From Iris pallida (Eukaryota; Streptophyta; Magnoliopsida; Asparagales; Iridaceae): DNA of 64,000 nt. Made by a program: the position numbers and the translations under genes. Below are positions 34,253-43,341 of this stretch, piece after piece. Location of the stretch: the NCBI GenBank assembly GCA_029216955.1, contig JANAVB010012099.1:62001-126000 (forward strand), in the 5' to 3' direction. Every line of letters begins with the position of its first letter. Within the stretch, counting starts at the first letter, position 1. The notes below the pieces were generated by a model. That model ran no database searches. It was given only the letters and a program-made list of their open reading frames with translations, and was not told where the DNA came from.

Positions 34253-35002
34253 AATAGATTTTCCTTTCCCCTTTTCCCTTTTTTTTTCTAATATAGTTTT
34301 GTGAATGTAAAGAATATCCCCTTGGGGGGACTTTCTGTGGACCTATTGCCCTTTTGTGCATTTGAAAATACGAGCAAATAGATTTGAATGATATTTTATG
34401 GACCTACTACTCTTTGGTACACCGATGGTGCGAGTAATAGATTAGGATAACTTTTATGGACTTATTACCCTTTTTGTGTACTAGCGATGCGAGTACTGAT
34501 AATAAGTGGGGAGAAGACCAACATATTTACTCAGAGGTAATGAGGACGTGGTAAATATGGGTCTGAAGTAGAGCCTCCCTACTCAGAGGTAATGAGGACA
34601 TGGTAGGAGTAGGCCTAATAGGGATACACAGAACAACTCAAAGGTGCTATTAACGTGGAAGTTCTATTTATTGGGTGGTTTGTTTGTGATGGACGGGAAA
34701 ACAAATCAGAGGTAATATGGACGTGGTTGCTTTTCGCTTTGGATAATTTTGTGGACCTATTATCCTTTTTGTGCACCGATGGTGTGAGTAATAGATTAGA
34801 ACAAGTTTTATGGACCTATTACCCTTCTGCGCACTGATGGTACGGGTAATAGATTTTGAAACAAAACACAACAGAGGTAATATGGACGTGATATACGGTA
34901 GTCGAAACATCAAAGCGGAAGTTCAGAGGTATCAATATACATGACTTATCACTCCTAGAGATGCAATGCGAGTCCCCTCGGGGGGAAGAACAGAGTGTAA
35001 GT
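34253..35002. repeat. Subrepeat array between the antisense gene and protease
   Basis: Two interleaved phrases recur: TTTTATGGACCTATTACCC with GTGCACCGATGGTGCGAGTA (34337-34860, about five copies) and CAGAGGTAATGAGGACGTGG (34530-34900, four or more copies). Tandem subrepeats in the region between pol and the 3' LTR are known for Tat/Ogre elements. No gene seen. Confidence 0.65.
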
Positions 35003-35443
35003 TCAGAGGTACCTGATGTACATAACTCGACACTCTAGGTAGTATATTATTATATATATGTTTTCTAATCGGCAGCCTCTTCTGTCCACAGGGATTACAT
35101 CATCAGGGAAGGGACTATCCGTCTGTGCCACCAGGTATTTGGCGAGTTCTACGTCCTCTTCGGCTACCCCCTGCGATCCCAAAGGTTGGGATGCCGTCTT
35201 GGGCAACTTGACCACCAAGGGTTAGACTTGTGATATTAGCTTGCCTGAGTATGTCAGATCGGCACTTAGTTGCCGGCTAGTCTTGGGAAGACGGGTGACA
35301 ATTGGTTCGGCAAGGGACTTTGTGTCTTTCGATTGCCTTTGAATGGATTTTGGCAATCGGATCACCATCGGCTCTATGACGAGATTTGGCTCTTGACTTT
35401 GGGAGTCAGATGACCATTGGTTCCGACTGCGCAGCTTGGACAA
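35003..35443 (-). pseudogene. Element T polyprotein tail with EPMVIRLPKS repeats
   Basis: Follows the protease on the minus strand. The peptide EP[MI]V[IT]RLPK[ST] recurs at least four times with spacers (frames shift between 35443, 35300 and 35220). The tail ends VIPVDRRGCRLENIYIII before stops near 35040. In an autonomous Tat element reverse transcriptase would follow the protease; here nothing RT-like is seen. Confidence 0.55.
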
Positions 35444-36044
35444 GAGAACCGGGCACCTCTTTATACAAAGTTGCGACGAGGGGTGCGGCTATGCCTGGTT
35501 TATAGGTCTGGAGATGAATTATCATGGGTTCCTCTGGCCCTGTGATGGTCTCCAGTTTGTCAGTGATGTACTTCTTAGATTCTTCATATAGACAAGCCTC
35601 CGAAGAGTAATAAGATTCAACCCCTTTGAAGGGATCGATGTCGGCGAATTCAGTCTTCACGAAGCCGTGCTTACTGACATACTTGAAGCACTGGTGGAGG
35701 ATGGATGGCACGATCGTATAGTCATGTATCCATAGACGCCCTAAGATGATGTTGTAGGGCGTGTTTACCTCTATGACGTAGCAGGTAACCTCCGTCTTTA
35801 GGTCACCAATCTGACATTTCAATCGGATCTTCCCTAGGGGATAGCTCCTTTCCGAGTTAAAACCGCTAATGGCAGTGTTGGTCGCCGCTAGCCCATGCAT
35901 AAGGATGCCAAAAATTTGGAGCAAGCTTTTCGGGATGATGCTTATTGACGAGCCAGGGTTGATATGCATCCGATCCACCTTGATGTCGTCTATGTATCCA
36001 GTGTAGTACAAGGGGCGATCATGCAAATTGGACTTGATCAACAT
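35406..36044 (-). pseudogene. Element T retropepsin-like protease
   Basis: Minus-strand frame of 212 codons. RPLYYTGYIDDIKVDRMHI, then the active-site loop INPGSSISIIP, in which Asn stands where the catalytic Asp is expected, the flap-side text GFNSERSYPLGKIRLKC, and the C-terminal NIILGRLWIHDYTIVPS that is typical of Tat/Ogre proteases. A TAG (36045-36047) separates it from the upstream linker. It would cleave the Gag polyprotein in virus-like particles; the Asn substitution should inactivate it. Confidence 0.75.
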
Positions 36045-36047
36045 GGC

Positions 36048-36725
36048 CTATGGAGTAAATATGATGTTGGGCATTGCATTTGTGCTATCGCCGCCCTGTG
36101 GATCAGCTGGCGGGTCTCCCCCTGGAGGCTTGACCTGAGCTAAGTAGGCGTCAGCATTTTGGAGTGCTTCGCTTAATGCGGCACGAAGATCCTTGGAGAG
36201 CCTTAGGAGATCGTATAAAGACAAATTTGCTGGCGTATTAGCCAATTGTGCGAATATATCAAAGTTGTAAGGTCTCTCCAGTCCTTGAGGTACATCATTA
36301 CGGAGTGGCCCGTCGAAGCGGGTTTTCTTTGACTTGGATTTATCCGCCAGTGGAGGCTGAGATGGCCTTGGAACATCATAGGGAGGCAACGTTGCCGGCT
36401 GAGGATCTTCGACTGAACTATCCCGTGCGGGCTGGACTTGTGCTCCAGATCTGGTAACAATGGCTGCAGCTTCCTCAGCCTCAGCTGAAATTGTATGGCA
36501 GGATCTAGACTTCTTGCCCTTTTTCTTGTTGGTAGGAGATGACACCTTCCGGGTAACTTCGGGCACTAAGTCTGGATGCACCCACATGATCTCTCCTCGC
36601 GATGTGGTGAGAGGTACCAATCCAGATGTCTGGCTCCGGACGGGTGGAAGATTAGTAACCTCCATCGTTGCCCGAGGGACAGGTATTACCCCGTCTAGAG
36701 TGCTTGTTGGAGGGAAGTTGTCGAA
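36048..36725 (-). pseudogene. Element T Gag-protease linker
   Basis: Minus-strand frame following the zinc-knuckle segment after a TAG at 36726. Basic stretch (TNKKKGKKSR), acidic/Ala run, then Pro-rich text and RPYNFDIFAQLANTPANLSL (about 36267-36208), wording that precedes the protease in Tat-lineage polyproteins. No enzymatic motif. Confidence 0.65.
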
Positions 36726-36989
36726 CTAAATTGACACCATGTTCGCTGCCACGGTAACCTCTTCAAAGTCTATCGACAGAGGTTTAGAGTCGATAAGACT
36801 CTGAATGTACCGCTTTAATTGGAAGCAGTCATAAGTGGAATGATGGACATAGCGGTGGAAGTGACAATATTTTGGGTCTATTTCTGCCGCTCGGGGCTCG
36901 CGCCTTGGTGGAGGGAGCTGGATCCTACCCCCTTGTAAGAGCATATCGAAGATAGGTTTGACATGACTAGCTTTAAATGAGTAATTCAC
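36726..36989 (-). pseudogene. Element T nucleocapsid knuckle (CX2HX4HX4C)
   Basis: Short frame overlapping the end of the Gag frame by a few bases. The motif CHFHRYVHHSTYDC gives Cys-X2-His-X4-His-X4-Cys at about 36870-36830, the modified zinc knuckle of Tat/Ogre Gag. The one-frame shift from Gag at 36988 could be a lesion or a frameshift site. Confidence 0.65.
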
Positions 36990-38011
36990 CTTGGGCCACT
37001 ATCCTTCCGTCTGTTTTTGTTCGGTCTTCTGGGTCGCATCAGCGACATAGCCTGTTTGCCCTTATTGTCCCGGTTAGAGGTGGCGCCACTGTTGTTGTTG
37101 CTGGAGGTGGAACCAGGACGTCTGCCTTTATCCTCTCCGCCTGGGATGTGTAATCCCAATTGGCAAGCCTTCTTTAATTTTGCCTCTGCATTAGTAGCAC
37201 TTATGATGAAGGTCGTCCAATCCCTAAACTGATCGTCACCCATCCAGAGGCTAATTGCGGGGATCAACTTCTTCTGACATATTTCAATCAAGGAGCTCTC
37301 GGGATTGCCTTGGGGCAACCTCATTGCTGTTTGGCAGAACCGCTCGATATAGTTCCTTGTTAGCTCCCTCTCTCCCTGAACAACGTCCATGAGAGATGAC
37401 ATCGTTACATCATGCCCCATTTCGTAGAATCTTTCCAGGAACATGTACTTGAAGCCGTCAAAAGAATGGATGCAGTTGTCGGAAAGGTTGCGGTACCAGT
37501 CAAATGCGATCCCCTCTAATGCTCCGATGAATAATCGCGTAAGTATGGCGTCACTATGCGGCAAATGGTCGGTTGTGACTTCAAAGTAAGTCATGTACCG
37601 ACTAGCAGAGGTCTTCCCGTCATATGAATCGATATGAAACGGCTTGTACCATGGTAAAAAAGGCACATCTCTCCATACAACGGGATACGGTTGCCGTATT
37701 CTGAGGTCCCAAGAGGAGTCTCGGGCATTGAACATTGCTCGAAGCTCCTGGACTTCCCTTTTTGCCTCCTTGGCTTCGTCCGTAGCTGAAGGAACGGATG
37801 CTCCGAATGGATCATCACCCAAAGGAGGAGCGGTCGTATTGGAGTCTGTGTTGACTGCGGGGCCCAAGCTTGTTTGTCTGGGCGTCCTTGCTGGTTGAGT
37901 TGGCAAGACGGCTTTGATTTTGTCCACAGACTTGACAAAGGACAGGAGCTTGGCTTCAAGTACTTCTAGACGTTGTCGATCAGAAGGCGCTTCATGATCA
38001 TCGTCAGCCAT
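36986..38011 (-). CDS. Element T Gag capsid protein
   Basis: 341 codons open from ATG (38011, MADDDHEAPSDRQRLEVLEA) to TGA at 36986-36988. The N-terminal coiled-coil-like heptads are followed by VEELRAMF-type text and a Retrotrans_gag domain: YDGKTSASRYMTYFEVTTDH, LTRLFIGALEGIAFDWYRNL, MSSLMDVVQGERELTRNYIE, FCQTAMRLPQ. The C-terminus is basic (RPRRPNKNRRKD). Assembles the particle and packages RNA. I prefer the ATG over an in-frame GTG slightly upstream. The only intact sense frame of T. Confidence 0.75.
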   Translation of the reverse strand: MADDDHEAPSDRQRLEVLEAKLLSFVKSVDKIKAVLPTQPARTPRQTSLGPAVNTDSNTTAPPLGDDPFGASVPSATDEAKEAKREVQELRAMFNARDSSWDLRIRQPYPVVWRDVPFLPWYKPFHIDSYDGKTSASRYMTYFEVTTDHLPHSDAILTRLFIGALEGIAFDWYRNLSDNCIHSFDGFKYMFLERFYEMGHDVTMSSLMDVVQGERELTRNYIERFCQTAMRLPQGNPESSLIEICQKKLIPAISLWMGDDQFRDWTTFIISATNAEAKLKKACQLGLHIPGGEDKGRRPGSTSSNNNSGATSNRDNKGKQAMSLMRPRRPNKNRRKDSGPR

Positions 38012-38022
38012 AAAGACTGTCC

Positions 38023-38799
38023 TCACGTGGATAGAGGTGGAAGGAATCGTAGCAGAGGTATTTTCTGTGCCGTACCCTTATATAGAGAAATCGTCGGAGA
38101 ATGTCGGAATGTCATCTTTCTCGGACTTGAAAGGGGTGCTACCCCTGTACAGGAAGCCACATCATCTTGGTGAGGGTGGTGGCCCTCAGGGAAGTCCAAG
38201 TCTGTTGCACAGTTCTGGAGGACCTCTACCCCCCGTATGTGCTCTTGGTACACCGGATTGTCGTATATATTGAGGAGACTGCTACCTCCAGCTTCATCTA
38301 CCCTCAAGGAGGCCGAAGGTGCACCCCCGGGTGTTGGAAGCTTCTTTTTGGATTGAGTGCCTAAATAGACACGCCCTGTGGTTGTCGGTGGGAACCGTCC
38401 AGATGAGGGTCTCCTTGCAATAATGGCCAAGATTGCCGAGCTGGAAGAGCCTGTATTCTTTCTTCCCTTGCCAGGAGGAACCTTTTGAGTTGAATTACAT
38501 GAGGCAAAAGAAAACTCCTCGTCCTCCAGAATTTGCACCTTGAGTTGTTTTCGGATAGGTGCTGGCTGCTGCAGTCGTTGGAAAACTGACTGCCGACCTT
38601 CAGGTGCTGCTGATTTATCGCAGCAGCAGTTGATGATGACTCGGGTGCAACGACGTCCTGAGAGGGACTCATTGCATGCTAATGCTGCCACCTTGCATTT
38701 GTGAGGAATCACCTCACGCAAGTCGGTAGCAAGCTGATCTACCTTTGCACCCAACTTGTGGACTCGGGTATCCCGAGCGCATGGGTACTTAGGTATCAT
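38023..38799 (-). pseudogene. Element T ORF upstream of Gag
   Basis: A 258-codon minus-strand frame starting MIPKYPCARDTRVHKLGAKV (a helix with VDQLATDLREVI) and containing basic and Ser-rich stretches. It ends four bases into the Gag region's GTG. Ogre-type elements have a separate ORF1 before gag; this may be its counterpart or a frame-shifted Gag N-terminus. No domain recognised. Confidence 0.5.
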
Positions 38800-39166
38800 G
38801 TTTGCTCCCTAATCCGTGGCTTGTAAAAGAACTTGCTCTGGATCGTTGGAGGGAGACTTTAAAGACCCATCCTGTCCGTTAGCCCTGGGGGACTGGATGC
38901 GGGGGTTCTGTACAACTTTCTATTAGGAGCCCGCGTAACAATTAACGGGACCTGCTGACAGTCAGTAACTTGGACAGTTGACTGGGCTTGTTCGGCCCGT
39001 ACTGTCCTAGACTTTTTTGACTTAGCGCCCGAAGGTGCATAGTAAAAAGAGTCCAGATTGATACATCCCATATTCTCAATGGGCCATATGGAGTCGGGCC
39101 CGTATGAGTGACGGTTGAACACAGCTTCTGACAGGGCCGCATGAGACATCCTGTCTGAGGCCAGGA

Positions 39167-39346
39167 TTGGCTGCCACATGTGCTATCTTCCTGCGGCCAG
39201 AGCTGGCTGCCGCATAGGCCATCTTTCTTCGGCCAGAGTTGGCTGTCGCATGGGCCATCTTTTTACGGCCAGAGTTGGCTGTCGTATGACTTATCTGCCT
39301 ACGGCCATAGTTGGCTGCCGCATGGACAGACTGTCCATCTCTCTTA
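39167..39346. repeat. 36-bp minisatellite in element T leader
   Basis: Five units spaced exactly 36 bp apart (starts 39167, 39203, 39239, 39275, 39311), built on TTGGCTGCCGCATGGGCCAT and CTTTTTACGGCCAGAG. Both strands stay open across it. It contains the GCCGCAT word seen throughout element T. Confidence 0.8.
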
Positions 39347-39719
39347 TGCGGCTTCTTCTTTGTTCGTATGGATTTCCCTTGTGCCCCCAAAAACTCAATA
39401 TCATAGTATTTTTCTCTACTGGATTTAGGGACAGTGGAGCCCTCTTCGGTCGGAAGCAAAGTCGCAGGAGAGCTTTGGTCACTGTCTTGGGCTGCAGAAG
39501 GAGCTTCTTCGAGAACTTGGTCGGGGGCAACAGTTTTGCGCGCCGACGTCCTGCGAGTCCTCTTTGGTTGGCTCGCTTCTGTGACGGGCTGGCGCTCCCT
39601 TCAAAGAGCAATTCTTCGAAGGCTTGTTGGTCAAAACGAATCACAAGCATCTACTATGTAGAGTCGAGCTTGGACGCGTCAGATTGTGTCACCAACTTCT
39701 CATCAGAAGAGAAGGACGA

Positions 39720-39736
39720 CCCCAGCAGAGTCGCCA
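39720..39736 (-). promoter_or_regulatory. Element T primer-binding site
   Basis: On the minus strand TGGCGACTCTGCTGGGG, three bases after the LTR end. This resembles the TGGCGACTCC.CTGGGG primer sites of Tat/Ogre elements (tRNA-Arg type, from memory). It overlaps an ATG (39737-39735) that opens the leader ORF. Confidence 0.65.
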
Positions 39737-39739
39737 TCG

Positions 39740-40714
39740 TGTTTGCCATAAAAAATCAAAGACAAGTATTACAGGAACACTGAAATTGATTGCAAACTCG
39801 CTTGTACAAAGAAAAGCCTAGAAAGAAATCCTAGAAAATAATCTAAGTACAATTGTTTAGTTTTGATTCTGGGGGATGACAGTAGAGGCTCAGAAAAGTG
39901 TTATCAACTCTGCCTTAGTCCTTGGACTATCTGATGCAGTCCTTAGCTCTTGAAGAAATTGCTTTTCGAAGGTTGCCAGCCTTTCGCAGGGGTGTGGCAC
40001 CCTGCTATTTATAGTAGTATGTATGTTGAGCCGCATAGATAGCCTGTGGCCACGTGGCTAATTAGCACGTGAAGACCCGCTCTTTGGCCGCCATCTGTCG
40101 ATTTGTTGGGATTTTGTTGCAACAAATCTGGGTAGTTAAGACTTGGTCAGCCTGCCACGTGTCCTGTCGCAGGAATTATTTTGAGCCGCATGAGTCTCTC
40201 AGTTTTTGACCATATGGGGCCGCATGAGACTCATGCGGCTTAAGTCGCAAACTTCCTTAGCCCACATATAGTTTAAGGATTTAAGCCGCATAGATTATGT
40301 ACTTTGGCCGCATAAAGCTCATGCGGCTTGGGTCACAGTCACCCTTAGCCGCATGAAGTTCAGAGACTTTGGGACCGCATATGTTTGAACCGCATAAGGT
40401 TCATGCGGCTTAGGTGACACTCCTTCTGGCCGCATGAAAGCGTATGAACCCTACTTTTGGTGACATCCCACGTCTTATCTTTTTGTCAAAGTGTCAGAGC
40501 TGTCATTTTTGTCAGTTTTGACAGAACTTGTCAGCTTTATCAGACGAACTGATCCTCTTGGCAGCATATCCTTCCTCTGTAGTTGGTTTTCGACGGGCCG
40601 CATAAGGCAATGAACCTGTCATGCGGCTTTCCTTTATGCGGAACTGTTTGGCCCAAAGTACATATGCGGCAAATTGTGATCCGCATGAACCCTATATTTT
40701 TTATGCTTCTGTAC
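39740..40714 (-). repeat. 5' LTR of element T
   Basis: About 975 bp on the minus strand. The outer end TACAGAAGCAT at 40714 corresponds to TGTAGAAGCAT in the other copy. A TATAAATAG box lies at 40013-40005, and the inner end GGCAAACA is near 39740. The U3 part is packed with GCCGCAT(A/G)A words in both orientations (40200-40460). Boundaries come from comparison with 28960-29309 and from the primer site. Confidence 0.75.
40005..40013 (-). promoter_or_regulatory. TATA box of element T LTR
   Basis: Minus-strand TATAAATAG in the context CTACTATAAATAGCAGGGT, about 700 bp into the LTR and 265 bp before its inner end. Confidence 0.6.
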
Positions 40715-42475
40715 TTTGAGTCATTTTTCTTCCTCGGTTCCTGTTCCAGAAGCTTCACCCATTGTAAGCGATTCAAAGTCCAGCTCGTTGATGTCAGCAT
40801 CTTCATCTCTTTTGTTTTGGGTTCTTTTATGTGCTAAAATTCAATTTTGAACACATACAAAAACTTTCAAATATCTGGCTTCAATCGGCTCCTCTTTATG
40901 CTAAAAATCCTTGATCCTGCACTAAAATAAGACTCCGATGCTACCATGGACACCGGGACCATTAGTAGATCATGTGTTATGGTAGAAAGTACATGAAATC
41001 TTTTGTCTTATTTTTTCCACGATTCTAAAATGGTGAAGTGATTTGAAGATTCATCATCTTCTTCTTCTTCATGAGAACTTAGATATAAAGACAACTCTTG
41101 AGTGGGTTGGAAAGAGTGTTTTTGTTTCGTTCTTTTTAGTATACGACTGGCGTGGTCGACCAAGCCAGAGCTACTACTAGTACCCACATGAGTTGGTCGG
41201 GTCGACATAACTTTATTTTCATAAAGTATTACTAATCTTTCCAATATTACCTTCAATTCTACTTTCAAGTCAGTAACATAAACATCCATGTTTTCTGCAT
41301 ATTCATCTAACAAAGCCTCTAGGCCCCCTAAATTGATCGTAGAATAAAAAATGGAAGTCAAACAATATAAAAGAGGTACATCACCCCAATATTTATTGAA
41401 TTTAGCTTTCATTCTTTTTACAACATATTCAAAATTAGGAACATTTCTATATTTAGAAAATAAGTAAGACATGTTACAAAGTTCCCGTAAAGCTAAACAA
41501 GAAGTGGGATAATAAACACCAGAAAGAGTACATGTAGCATTGCAAAATTTTTCTAAAAAGCAACTATCCAATCATCTTCAGTTACTCTATATTCAAAATT
41601 GTGATCCATATTACAAAAAATATAATAGCATCCTTAAAGGGAATTGTAGATTTCAACATTAAATATGTCGAATTCCATCTATGTGGTACATCCTTAACAA
41701 ATCTTCTAAAATGAATACTAAAATGTCCGACAGGGTCAGTAGGTTGGTTTGAACCTTGTCCAGCCATTTTAAAAATATAAATAAAAATAATTTAGAAGAG
41801 ATGGAGGATACCGAAAATAAAATAAATAGAAAATTATTTTTTCTCAAAAAAAGGAGAGGGAGGAAAGAAAACTATTTTGTAAATATAAAATAAAAAAACA
41901 ATTAGAAAGAGGAAGGAAATAAAAAAGAATTGGATCGGGTTGGAAGCTTAATCGGGATGTCGTAGAGCACCGGAATTGTTTGCAAAACTTCTTGAAACCT
42001 TCTTGTGAGCTTGAATTTTTTTTGGATTGTTAGAATGGTTTGAGTTTGGAAAATGAGAATTATGGCCCATTTATAGGATTTTTTGAAGCCAAATTACCCC
42101 CTACCCTCTAAATGTAGTTCTTGTAAAGGTTTTTTTTTGGTCATTTTTATACAAAAATAACCAAAAGACCCCCCAAAAATGATCATAAAACGGTCATATA
42201 ATGGGGGTAGTTTGGTCAAACCCCCCTAACGGTCAAAATTTTTGAAAAACAATTACAAAATCGGTTCACCTGGGTTGTTCGGGCCGGTCCGGGCGGGCCT
42301 AACCGAGTCGGGCCTGACCGGGCCAAACAGGTCCTCCTGTTACCCTTTAAAAAAAATTATCGAGCTGGTCTGGGCCAGGCTCGGGTCCAGGTTTATTGGG
42401 CCTGGACCTGACCTGGGGGGAGGGGTCGGGTTAGTGCGGGCCGGGTTCGGTTAGACCGGCCCTATTGACACCTTG
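40715..42475 (-). mobile_element. hAT transposon remnant
   Basis: The minus-strand 5' end is CAAGGTGTCAATAGGG at 42475, followed by GGGCCGG/GGCCCG-rich subterminal sequence (42270-42460), typical of plant hAT elements. A TATAAAT box on the minus strand lies near 42075, then the transposase gene. The 3' end is missing because element T interrupts it at 40715. On the other side it abuts an antisense copia LTR, into which it may have inserted; the 8-bp duplication cannot be tested. Confidence 0.7.
40725..41767 (-). pseudogene. hAT-family transposase, internally deleted
   Basis: The minus-strand start MAGQGSNQPTDPVGHFSIH runs directly into RFVKDVPHRWNSTYLMLKS, a motif from the middle of hAT transposases, so the BED zinc finger and first catalytic part appear deleted. 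A frameshift occurs near 41575. The central block CNATCTLSGVYYPTSCLAL, KRMKAKFNKYWGDVPLLYCL is open (41571-41008). After a stop at 41008 it continues VLSTITHDLLMVPVSMVASE then YFSAGSR, the C-terminal dimerisation domain. It ends near 40727 with an acidic tail (EASGTGTEEEK). Inactive. Confidence 0.8.
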
Positions 42476-43248
42476 AACTATGATAGAAATGAAGAAAGAC
42501 CTAGAAAACCACAAATATCAATATTGCACAAAAGTCATGCAAACACAAAAATTTTTTTTATATGAGAGTTTTTACAGAAATAACACACGGGACGATCGGA
42601 GTCCAACACCGAAAAGACTCCACTAAAGGAATAAGAAGTTACAGACATCTTACAAACTTTTCACCAATCCAAACCAGATCACCACAATCACTTTGATGAC
42701 GAAAATGGATTACAGACTCCGAAGAACAAAGGACAACGAGAAGAAATACCGAACTTGTCTCTCCTTCGATGTAGCTGTCAATCCCTTATTTCTCTTCTCC
42801 AAAAATTGAAAGTTTTGATCTCTCTCTGGTAGATTAGATGATAATTTTAGGGTTAGAAAACCCCTATACATAATCCCCTAGAATCCCAGCAAATCTTGCC
42901 CGTTGATGGGATCCAATGGTTCATATAAAACCAAATTCGAGTTCAGTCCCGACAGGACAGAATTCGGTCAGCATAGTCAGAATTAATTCTGTCTATGTTG
43001 GACTGAGTTTAATCTAACAAGGCAAAAATGTTCTATTTGAATATGATAGAACTCCAATCATATTCGGTTTGACCGTTTGGGCCAAACTTGACCTGTTCTC
43101 ATCAGAACATGCTGCCTTCGACTCCCGAGCTTCTTTGACACACGGATGACACTCGTCGCACTCCTCAAGCTTCTCCGACAGACGAATGGCATTCATCACT
43201 CTCTATGGTGTCCTCCACATAGGTTGGAAACTCCACCTAACTCTAACA
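42476..43248 (-). repeat. 3' LTR of antisense copia element
   Basis: Minus-strand LTR starting TGTTAGAGTTAGGTGGAG at 43248, right after a purine-rich GGAATGGTGGAA. The LTR contains a stretch with AACCCTAAAATTATC and CT-rich leader text. Its far end is cut by or abuts the hAT end at 42475, so at least 773 bp remain. Minus-strand frame 43199-43014 is not considered a gene. Confidence 0.65.
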
Positions 43249-43341
43249 CATTCCACCATTCCTAAATAGGTGGAGGAGCTCGTCACCGGTGATCCTCCTA
43301 CAATACTGAACTTCTCTCTTGGTAGAACTTTCGTGAGCATA
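43249..43341 (-). pseudogene. Copia polyprotein C-terminus
   Basis: Minus strand: TKVLPREKFSIVGGSPVTSS and STYLGMVE, the last residues of a copia RNase H region. They continue directly from the fragment at 45749 once the solo LTR and one GCATA are removed. Confidence 0.65.

Larger units (their letters stand above)
38859..39738 (-). pseudogene. Element T leader ORF remnant with 12-residue repeats
   Basis: From the primer site the minus strand reads MATLLGSSFSSDEKLV, then stops near 39658. Other frames continue with basic text (RTRRTSARKT, about 39560) and DIEFLGAQGKSIRTKKKPHK. Next come five 12-residue repeats of the type ANSGRRKMAHAT encoded by the 36-bp minisatellite, and ENMGCINLDSFYYAPSG. 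At least three frame changes. Function unknown; it lies where an Ogre-type ORF1 begins. Confidence 0.45.
28960..40714 (-). mobile_element. Element T: Tat/Ogre-lineage gypsy with Gag-PR and antisense gene
   Basis: Minus-strand element. The 5' LTR (39740-40714) and the visible part of the 3' LTR (28960-29309) are direct copies. Beside the 5' LTR is a primer site of the Tat/Ogre style. Sense coding covers a leader ORF, Gag, a CX2HX4HX4C knuckle and a protease (39738-35000), with no RT, RNase H or integrase. The opposite strand carries a plant-mobile-domain/coiled-coil gene (29625-34252) between the protease and the 3' LTR, where Tat-lineage elements are known to hold antisense ORFs. Gypsy A is inserted in its 3' LTR; T itself lies in a hAT gene. 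Confidence 0.8.
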
